In this document: piece by piece, positions 30,953 to 36,998 of the stretch
Position numbering within the stretch: position 1 is the first letter of the stretch
Layout of the letters: each line of letters opens with the position of its first letter
Assembly: GCA_018057765.1 (NCBI GenBank)
Contig: JAGPDB010000019.1
Span: forward strand, 1 to 36,998
Origin: Acidimicrobiia bacterium
GTDB taxonomy: Bacteria > Actinomycetota > Acidimicrobiia > IMCC26256 > JAGPDB01
Length of the DNA stretch: 36,998 nucleotides
Reading direction: 5' to 3'
Program-made: the position numbers and the translations under genes
Notes under the pieces: model-generated
Database searches by the model: none
Seen by the model: the letters and a program-made list of their open reading frames with translations, nothing else
What the model was told of the DNA's origin: nothing

Positions 30953-31717
30953 TTAGACAGAACCGAAGCGGCGAGTACGGTTTTGAAATTCAATAATTGC
31001 TTCAAAAAGATTCTCTCTGCGCATATCTGGCCATAAAGTATCAGTAAAAATTAGTTCAGCATATGCACCTTGAAATAATAAGAAATTAGATATACGTTTT
31101 TCACCTGATGTTCGAAGGACAAAATCTACATCTGGCATATTAGGAAAATAAAAATTATCACTTAAAATATTTTCATCAATTTTTTCAATTGATAGTTCGC
31201 CATCAATAACTTTTTGCACAATCTTTTTTGTTGCATCTACAACTTCTGCCCTGGAACCATAATTAAATGCAATACATAAAGTCATCCCAGTATTATCTTT
31301 TGTTTTAGCTTGTGCTTCATCCATTCGTTTTATCAATCTAGATGGAATCCGTTTTTCTCTTCTACCCACAAAGATCACACGAATATTATGATCGTGTAAC
31401 TCTCCTAAGCGTTCTACTAATAGCCTTTCATTAAAACCCATTAAATAAGCAACTTCAGCTTTTGGTCGTGACCAGTTCTCAGTAGAAAAAGCATATACAG
31501 TTATATAATTAATACCTAGATCACGTGCGCCATAAATAACATCGTATAAGGCTTGTTCGCCCTGCTCATGGCCTTTTGTACGCGAGAGTCCTTGACTCGT
31601 TGCCCAACGGCCATTTCCATCCATTACTATTGCAATATGGTTCGGCAATCCTTCAATATCGATTTTTGAATCTATACGATCCTTATTCGATTTTTCTACA
31701 ATATGAGGACTATTCAA
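30953..31717 (-). CDS. uppS: Isoprenyl transferase (undecaprenyl diphosphate synthase family)
   Basis: A 254-residue cis-prenyltransferase making the polyprenyl carrier for cell-wall synthesis. The catalytic loop is IAIVMDGNGRWA; TKGHEQG, VYAFSTENW, NYGSRAEV and DFVLRTSGEKRISNFLLFQ follow. The start is the TTG at 31717, because there is no in-frame ATG before the catalytic loop. In this run it follows the cupredoxin gene by 17 bases, so it may be read from the cytochrome oxidase transcript. Confidence 0.95.
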   Translation of the reverse strand: MNSPHIVEKSNKDRIDSKIDIEGLPNHIAIVMDGNGRWATSQGLSRTKGHEQGEQALYDVIYGARDLGINYITVYAFSTENWSRPKAEVAYLMGFNERLLVERLGELHDHNIRVIFVGRREKRIPSRLIKRMDEAQAKTKDNTGMTLCIAFNYGSRAEVVDATKKIVQKVIDGELSIEKIDENILSDNFYFPNMPDVDFVLRTSGEKRISNFLLFQGAYAELIFTDTLWPDMRRENLFEAIIEFQNRTRRFGSV

Positions 31718-31734
31718 TTTCTATTCAATCACTA

Positions 31735-32433
31735 TTATTTTGCGTCAAGGGTTGCTGTCATTGCTTCATGGCCAGGGATAGGACAATAAATGACATATTC
31801 GCCAGGAACTAGATTGACATCTCCTTCAGCTTCAGTACCAGCATTAACAGCTAAATCGAACCAATCAAATTTACCCTTGAATTTCAATTGATGTGATCCA
31901 CCTTTACCAATATATTTGATATGTACAACACCTGCTTTTACCGTGTATGCATTAGTTGAAAATAGATTTGATCCAAGCGCGTCGACTTCAATCGCATTAG
32001 CAGGGTCTGCCGAGGCTATTTCTTCTGCTGTTGGTTGTCCCGCTGCTGGACCCGCTGTTGATTCTTCTCCAGATCCATAAATTATTGCTCCTGATATAAG
32101 CACTGCCAAAACCGTTCCAGCTAAAATAAGTTTAAAAGACATAGGTCGCATTGACTTAGCTAAAGAGATTAATGCTGCACCAACTAAAACGACTACTGTA
32201 ACAATAGTTGCCCAAAAAACTGGATTTGAAGATTTGCTTGCTTCACCAGCTACTGCTACAGCTCCTTCTTCTTCATGCGCACCAGCTAAAAATATTCTTG
32301 AAAAACTAATTCCTAAAAGTGCAACAAGGCCAGCACTTATTAATGGAATAGTAAAAGGTAGATATAAACGCTCTCGAAGATTCTTTTTATTTTCATCTTG
32401 CTCTGATGGATTTTCTTGTATTTCGACCGACAT
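31735..32433 (-). CDS. Membrane-anchored cupredoxin of the cytochrome oxidase cluster
   Basis: A 232-residue protein with three predicted membrane segments in the first 120 residues (about 25-50, 70-92 and 98-118), then a Gly/Ala/Pro-rich linker and a C-terminal cupredoxin domain of about 85 residues. Copper ligands are His181 (GGSHQLKF), Cys217 and His222 (YCPIPGHEAM), with Met225 as axial ligand. The domain should face outside the membrane, where it could pass electrons to, or supply copper for, the CuA site of subunit II. It is last in the cox cluster after CtaG. Ribosome-binding site AAAGGG. Function is inference from position and fold. Confidence 0.8.
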   Translation of the reverse strand: MSVEIQENPSEQDENKKNLRERLYLPFTIPLISAGLVALLGISFSRIFLAGAHEEEGAVAVAGEASKSSNPVFWATIVTVVVLVGAALISLAKSMRPMSFKLILAGTVLAVLISGAIIYGSGEESTAGPAAGQPTAEEIASADPANAIEVDALGSNLFSTNAYTVKAGVVHIKYIGKGGSHQLKFKGKFDWFDLAVNAGTEAEGDVNLVPGEYVIYCPIPGHEAMTATLDAK

Positions 32434-32456
32434 TGTTGTACCCTTTGTTTTTCTAG

Positions 32457-32477
32457 ATCCTAGGCGATGCTTAGGAT
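32457..32477 (-). other. Hairpin between ctaG-like and cupredoxin genes
   Basis: ATCCTAGGC (32457-32465) and GCTTAGGAT (32469-32477) form a 9-base stem with one G-U pair and a 3-base loop. No U run follows on the minus strand, so it is not a classical terminator. It may protect or separate segments of the mRNA. Confidence 0.45.
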
Positions 32478-32483
32478 GACGCT

Positions 32484-33299
32484 CTATAGTTTATTCTCTT
32501 TTTCACTGCTAAATCGTAATTCTCTGTTCTTCTCCTCATTTGACCAAGAAAACCAGATGACTGCTATCATTCCCCAAATTAGCAAACCTTGTCCTATCTT
32601 CATTATTAGTCCAGCAATACGCTGATCATCCAATGCGGAGATACCGAATAATTTAGGAAGCTGAGTATATATTTTATACAAGGGTTTATTGCCTAATGTT
32701 AAGAATGAAGCTGGAATAGTTGGGACAATGGACTGTAAGAATAAAAAGATCATTTGCACTAAAGGTGTAGGTCGTACTATTTCTGGCACTGGTGAAAGTA
32801 TTACCATCCACACGATTATAAATCCTATTACCATCGCAAAATGTGCAAGAAAATGAATCAAACCCGACTGCAAAGTCGCATCTACAAAGGCTGGCCAATG
32901 AAATAAGATGATTAGCAAATTAAAGATGATTGTTGCAGGAAGAAAACGAACACAATACCTCATCACTCCAAGTAGATATTTTCTTACAAAAATATATCTT
33001 GCTAACCATGAAGGCACAGAAAATATTATGAATATAGCCATTAAGTTGATAAATGCTAAATGTTGAAGCATATGTATAAAGTACATAGATTTTTCGCTAA
33101 CATCATGTACTGGCCATGTTGAGCCTACAACGAAAGTTACAATTGCGCATATATGGTTTATTAACTGGAATTTAGATGGACGTGTTTCTCTTCCTAATTT
33201 AGGAGCTAAGCGTATAAATGCAATTGCATATACAAGACACCAAATGGCAGCGATTAAATATACATCTATGTGCGACTCAAAAGGAGGTAGGTTATACAT
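32484..33299 (-). CDS. ctaG: CtaG-like cytochrome c oxidase assembly protein (caa3 type)
   Basis: A 271-residue membrane protein with about seven hydrophobic segments. Family features: HMLQHLAFINLMAIF (histidines for copper handling), NLLIILFHWPAFVDATLQ, LIHFLAHFAMV and the DDQRIAGLIMKIGQGL region near the C-terminus. The caa3_CtaG family is needed for maturation of caa3-type oxidase. Its place right after subunit IV and before the cupredoxin supports the call. The start codon lies 10 bases after the subunit IV gene. Confidence 0.88.
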   Translation of the reverse strand: MYNLPPFESHIDVYLIAAIWCLVYAIAFIRLAPKLGRETRPSKFQLINHICAIVTFVVGSTWPVHDVSEKSMYFIHMLQHLAFINLMAIFIIFSVPSWLARYIFVRKYLLGVMRYCVRFLPATIIFNLLIILFHWPAFVDATLQSGLIHFLAHFAMVIGFIIVWMVILSPVPEIVRPTPLVQMIFLFLQSIVPTIPASFLTLGNKPLYKIYTQLPKLFGISALDDQRIAGLIMKIGQGLLIWGMIAVIWFSWSNEEKNRELRFSSEKENKL

Positions 33300-33309
33300 C
33301 TAAATAAAT

Positions 33310-33636
33310 TTAGAAAAAACGATGATCTTGTATTGATAATGAGACGAGCACAGCAGCAAATAATGTAAGAGCTGTAAGCCCACCTAGAATAAACCATCTT
33401 TTATATACTTTTGCATCATCTTTAAGATGCATAAAGAATGCAGCGACCAAAAAGAACTTTATTGCTGCCACTCCATATAGTCCTACCATCAATATACCTC
33501 TATTTATATGTCTTTCCATATAATACAATGAGATTTCCATTGCAGTAAGCCCTACTAATACTCCACCAACTAATACATATTGAGCTGGGGATGTGTGCTC
33601 TTTTTGAACTGTACTTTGAATTTGAGATTCAGACAT
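33310..33636 (-). CDS. Cytochrome c oxidase subunit IV
   Basis: A 108-residue protein with three membrane segments and the prokaryotic COX4 signature KFFLVAAFFMHLKDDAKVYK. The small subunit stabilises the oxidase. Strong ribosome-binding site (AAAAGGAAACTA). It begins 10 bases after subunit III. Confidence 0.88.
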   Translation of the reverse strand: MSESQIQSTVQKEHTSPAQYVLVGGVLVGLTAMEISLYYMERHINRGILMVGLYGVAAIKFFLVAAFFMHLKDDAKVYKRWFILGGLTALTLFAAVLVSLSIQDHRFF

Positions 33637-33646
33637 TAGTTTCCTT

Positions 33647-34351
33647 TTAATTAACTGGGGTTAAGTAGATAATAGTAAAAATTACAATCCAGATAACATC
33701 AACAAAGTGCCAATATAGACCAGCAATTTCTACTCGTTCAGCTTGTTCTTTATTTAATTTACCCTGAAAAGATAAACTCAATAATGACAATAACCAGAAA
33801 ATACCTAATGCTACGTGAGCACCATGTAGACCTGTCAGAACAAAGAATGTAGAACCAGATTGGTTAGTTGTTAAGGTAAAACCTTCTCTAGCGAATTGTG
33901 TAAATTCATAAATTTGACCACCTAAGAATATAGTACCAAATAATACTGTTGAACTTAACCAAACTCGAGATCTCCTAATGTCCCCTCTTTTTATAGCTGC
34001 TAAAGATAAAACCATCGTTAACGAACTCATCAACAAAATAAATGAAGTTGCAGATGTAAATGGAATATCTACGACATCAGAAAGCACTTTTGCAGAATTT
34101 CCTGTTAGCTTTAAAGCGCTATCTACTAGTTCTAAATTTCTACCTCGATATAATAAATATGCAGAAATAAAACCACCGAAAAACAAGAAGTCAGAAGATA
34201 AGAATATCCACATTGCCAATTTTCCATTAGTTGGTCTAACCCTAGTTGATGTCACATCATTTTGTTCTAAAGCTAAATCTCCAACAATATCTGATTCATT
34301 GGCATAATCAGCCTCATCTGTTGAGATTTTATTCTTTTCTATTTCACGCAT
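33647..34351 (-). CDS. ctaE: Cytochrome c oxidase subunit III
   Basis: A 234-residue membrane protein. A polar N-terminus of about 45 residues precedes five or more membrane segments with family motifs LAMWIFLSSDFLFFGGFISAYLLYR, VLTGLHGAHVALGIFW and GLYWHFVDVIWIVIF. The ATG shares one base with the subunit I stop (TAATG), so translation is probably coupled. Confidence 0.95.
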   Translation of the reverse strand: MREIEKNKISTDEADYANESDIVGDLALEQNDVTSTRVRPTNGKLAMWIFLSSDFLFFGGFISAYLLYRGRNLELVDSALKLTGNSAKVLSDVVDIPFTSATSFILLMSSLTMVLSLAAIKRGDIRRSRVWLSSTVLFGTIFLGGQIYEFTQFAREGFTLTTNQSGSTFFVLTGLHGAHVALGIFWLLSLLSLSFQGKLNKEQAERVEIAGLYWHFVDVIWIVIFTIIYLTPVN

Positions 34352-36333
34352 TATTTAACTCCTACATGTGATTCTTCATCTTTATGATGTGCATGTGGTT
34401 CTGCATCTGGTTCTAATGACCATCCGAGCAAAGAAAATGCGAATACAAATACACCTAATCCACAAAGGAACCAATTATGAAATACAAGTCCATAACCAGC
34501 AATTGGAAGCGCTAGACCTAAAATTAAAGGCCAAAACGACGGTGAAGGTAAATGGACACCATATTTTTCAATTGCCTCTTGTGTAGTTACACGAATTGGC
34601 TCTTTAGTTATATCTACGCCTTCACGTAACATTAACCTACCATCAGCATCCTCAGTATATTTACGGTGCCAAAAATCGTCAACTGCTTCAACATGAGGAA
34701 CTTCTAAAAAGTTATATTCAGGAACAGGTGAAGGTATCGACCATTCAAGCGTACGAGCATCCCATGGGTCAGCTCCAGCCACCTCGCCTTTGAATTTTGA
34801 CCTAATAATATTATAAACAAACATTAAAGTAGCAGTTGCAATTGTAAATGCACCAATAGTTGCAACCTTATTCCAGGTTTCAAGTTGTAAGTCTTCTTGA
34901 TATCTCCATGTTCTACGAGCTTGACCAGCTAAACCTAAAAGGTGCATAGGACCAAAAGTAAAATTGAATCCAATTAATACAAGCCAAAATGTATACTTCC
35001 CTAATTTATCGTTCATCATTCTACCGAACATTTTTGGAAACCAATAATGAATTCCACCAAAGATAGCGAACACCAATCCACCAAATAATACATAATGAAA
35101 ATGAGCAATAATAAAGTAAGTATCAGTTTGTTGTGTGTCAGCTGGAACAACAGCATGCATCACTCCTGATAAGCCGCCAATTGTAAACATCGCAATAAAA
35201 CCAATGCTGTACAACATGGGAGAATTAAACCTTAATGAACCACCCCAAAGTGTGCCTAGCCAGTTAAATATTTTCACACCAGTGGGAACACCTACCATCA
35301 TTGTCGCAACACCGAAAGCGGAAATAGTCACCGGACCTAATCCTGTTGCAAACATATGGTGAGCCCATACTCCCCAACCAACAAAACCAATTGCTATACC
35401 TGAGAATACAACAACACTATGTCCAAATAATGGTTTTCGCGCGAACACCGGCAATATTTCTGAAACGATACCCATCCCAGGAAGTATCAAAATATATACT
35501 TCAGGGTGGCCAAATATCCAAAACATATGTTGATATAAAAGAGGATCTCCACCTGTTGCGGCAAAGAAAAAGTTGGTATCAAAATTCCTGTCAAAAAATA
35601 CCATGATTAGTGCTGCGGTAAATACGGGTAGAGCAAAAGCTGTCATAAATGATGTTACTAATATCATCCAAGTCACAATTGGCATACGCATTAATTTCAT
35701 ACCAGGCGCACGCATATTAATTGTTGTTACTATAAAGTTGATTGCAGAAGTTGTTGACCCAATACCAAGCATGATTAGTCCAACTGCCCAGAAATCAGCT
35801 CCTCTTCCTGGCAAAATTCCAGAAGAATAAGGAGATGAAGTTAGTGGTGTATATCCGAACCACCCACCGTTTGGAGCACCACCCATAAAGAAACTCGAAT
35901 ACATAAAGATTCCACCAAAAAGTAGTATCCAATATCCGAGCGCATTTAATCTTGGGAATGCAACGTCACGTGCACCAATTTGAAGTGGTATTAAGTAATT
36001 CCCAAATGCAGCAGCCAATGGCATTCCCACTAAGAAAATCATGGTTGTACCATGCATTGTAAACATTTGATTATATTGAGCTGCAGTAAGTACCGAACTA
36101 TTTGGTGAGAACAATTGCATACGAATTAGAAGTGCCTCAACACCACCAAATAAAAAGAAGAATAAAGCTGTTGCAATATAAAGCAGGGCAATTCGTTTGT
36201 GATCAACGCTAGTAAACCAAGATCCTAAACCTCTTGTTTTTGTTGGACGTTTAATCAACGTGGCTATACGCGTTTCAGCTTTAGTTTCAATACTGCTTTT
36301 TGTATTGATATTGCTCGGAGTAGCAGTTGTCAT
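34351..36333 (-). CDS. ctaD: Cytochrome c oxidase subunit I (A-type haem-copper oxidase)
   Basis: A 660-residue catalytic subunit with 12 core membrane helices and a hydrophilic plus two-helix C-terminal extension. Landmarks: FTMHGTTMIFLVGMP (haem a ligand), the D-channel entry NYLIPLQIGARDVAFPRLN, the CuB and crosslinked-Tyr motif FGHPEVYILILPG with the A1-type Glu, HHMFATGLG and TYFIIAHFHYVLFGG (haem ligands). It reduces O2 to water and pumps protons. It follows subunit II by 20 bases and leads the run III-IV-CtaG-cupredoxin. Confidence 0.97.
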   Translation of the reverse strand: MTTATPSNINTKSSIETKAETRIATLIKRPTKTRGLGSWFTSVDHKRIALLYIATALFFFLFGGVEALLIRMQLFSPNSSVLTAAQYNQMFTMHGTTMIFLVGMPLAAAFGNYLIPLQIGARDVAFPRLNALGYWILLFGGIFMYSSFFMGGAPNGGWFGYTPLTSSPYSSGILPGRGADFWAVGLIMLGIGSTTSAINFIVTTINMRAPGMKLMRMPIVTWMILVTSFMTAFALPVFTAALIMVFFDRNFDTNFFFAATGGDPLLYQHMFWIFGHPEVYILILPGMGIVSEILPVFARKPLFGHSVVVFSGIAIGFVGWGVWAHHMFATGLGPVTISAFGVATMMVGVPTGVKIFNWLGTLWGGSLRFNSPMLYSIGFIAMFTIGGLSGVMHAVVPADTQQTDTYFIIAHFHYVLFGGLVFAIFGGIHYWFPKMFGRMMNDKLGKYTFWLVLIGFNFTFGPMHLLGLAGQARRTWRYQEDLQLETWNKVATIGAFTIATATLMFVYNIIRSKFKGEVAGADPWDARTLEWSIPSPVPEYNFLEVPHVEAVDDFWHRKYTEDADGRLMLREGVDITKEPIRVTTQEAIEKYGVHLPSPSFWPLILGLALPIAGYGLVFHNWFLCGLGVFVFAFSLLGWSLEPDAEPHAHHKDEESHVGVK

Positions 36334-36353
36334 AATATTCTATTCCTTAGTTC

Positions 36354-36998
36354 TTATTTATTTGCGCTCAAATATTGAGCTATAGATTTTGCTTCTTCTT
36401 CGGTCATTGCGGGTAAATTAGTTTCTTTTCCAGTATCATCTACTGATTTATAAACAACAGAAAAGTTTGGCATACCTACACAACGTTTTCCTTCACCAGG
36501 GACTGGACCTAAACGACAATCGTCTGCCTGCATTGGAATACCATTTTGATTTTTCCAATCCGTTGCATTATGAATCCATTTCCAAATGTGTTCTTGTGTT
36601 TTATCAATAGATCCACCACCCATTACTTCATTATCAAAATCGCTTCCAAAGTGAGTTAGATTCGGACCATAAGATTTCGAGCTCGGATCATCAAATGAAT
36701 GACAATTTGCACAACCAAATTTAAGAATTGAACGCTTTGCTTCTACTGTTTTGACATCACAAGAATTTGCTTGTCCAGCTGCATCGAAACATACATTTAC
36801 AGGCGGCTTTTTAAGATTATCGAGCCATTTATCATAGTCTGCCTGAGTTACAGCTCGAACTTGCATACGCATAAGGCTATGTGACAGTCCACAAAATTCT
36901 GCACACTGGCCTGTATATAGTCCGGGTTTATCAGCCTCTAATACAAGAGTGTTAGTTCGTCCCGGGACAACATCTTTTTTACCACCCAATGAAGGTAT
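36354..36998 (-). CDS. ctaC: Cytochrome c oxidase subunit II fused to cytochrome c (caa3), C-terminal part
   Basis: The frame is open to the window edge (last visible codon at 36998), so the N-terminal membrane anchors lie outside. The CuA domain ends in GLYTGQCAEFCGLSHSLMRM with its two Cys, His and Met ligands. A cytochrome c domain follows with the haem-binding FGCANCHSF and a likely axial Met in VGMPNFS. Fusion of cytochrome c to subunit II defines the caa3 form, in which the enzyme carries its own electron entry. Two further cysteine pairs (VCFDAAGQANSCD and DDCRLGPVPGEGKRC) are probably disulphides. It is first in the visible cox cluster. Confidence 0.95.
   Translation of the reverse strand: MPSLGGKKDVVPGRTNTLVLEADKPGLYTGQCAEFCGLSHSLMRMQVRAVTQADYDKWLDNLKKPPVNVCFDAAGQANSCDVKTVEAKRSILKFGCANCHSFDDPSSKSYGPNLTHFGSDFDNEVMGGGSIDKTQEHIWKWIHNATDWKNQNGIPMQADDCRLGPVPGEGKRCVGMPNFSVVYKSVDDTGKETNLPAMTEEEAKSIAQYLSANK

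Overview
The window reads as a piece of a compact, AT-rich actinobacterial chromosome. Three things point to Actinobacteria: a WhiB7-type Fe-S regulator with an AT-hook, an MshC-type mycothiol ligase with a mycothiol-dependent DsbA-like protein of the Rv2466c type, and the gene order uppS-recO-glyS-(RDD, RDD)-dgt-dnaG-sigA, which resembles the actinobacterial arrangement. Low GC, very short intergenic gaps and a caa3-type cytochrome oxidase cluster suggest a streamlined, free-living, aerobic member, such as the low-GC marine Acidimicrobiia/Actinomarinales type. That placement is inference; no search was run. No phage, insertion sequence, CRISPR array or rRNA was seen.

Layout. 1-1.24 kb (+): tail of an EAL-domain protein and a YihY/BrkB membrane protein. 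1.3-6.9 kb (mostly -): tRNA-Val, an inositol-monophosphatase-family enzyme, whiB7 with a long leader, a second IMPase-family gene with a small membrane protein, tRNA-Met, NUDIX hydrolase, MFS permease and a GNAT acetyltransferase. 6.9-11.3 kb (-): a type IIA topoisomerase pair (gyrB then gyrA). 11.4-13.6 kb (-): response regulator, histidine kinase and a small Gly/Pro-rich membrane protein, closed by a terminator. 13.75-15.4 kb (-): metA and a HAD phosphatase. 15.4-21.1 kb (mixed): a thiol/redox-flavoured stretch with a HAD phosphatase, Rv2466c-like protein, aldehyde dehydrogenase, DCC thiol-disulfide oxidoreductase and mshC, then GNAT, a YdeI-like protein and tRNA-Asn. 21.2-25.5 kb: uracil-DNA glycosylase-like protein, a PQ-loop protein, sigA and dnaG. 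25.6-31.7 kb: an unrecognised membrane-anchored protein, dgt, two RDD proteins, glyS, recO and uppS. 31.7-37 kb (-): cytochrome oxidase cluster (subunit II fused to cytochrome c, I, III, IV, CtaG-like) ending in a membrane-anchored cupredoxin.

The most interesting element is the whiB7 5' region (about 2731-3058, minus strand). A strong Rho-independent terminator lies 28 nt upstream of the whiB7 start. A mutually exclusive antiterminator pairing is possible, and a short upstream ORF ends so that a translating ribosome would cover the antiterminator strand. This is the layout expected for ribosome-mediated attenuation, which is known for whiB7/wblC in mycobacteria and streptomycetes. Two copies of a TTCTTTAAAG palindrome flank the terminator, and one contains the whiB7 ribosome-binding site.

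A second global pattern is leaderless initiation. At least ten genes have a TAnnnT -10-like hexamer ending 5-8 nt before the ATG and no convincing Shine-Dalgarno sequence, while other genes keep strong AAGGAG-type sites. Other points: the topoisomerase A subunit lacks a recognisable GyrA box and the pair carries unusual residues at quinolone-region positions, and the MFS and NUDIX reading frames overlap by 323 nt in a way that suggests a frameshift.
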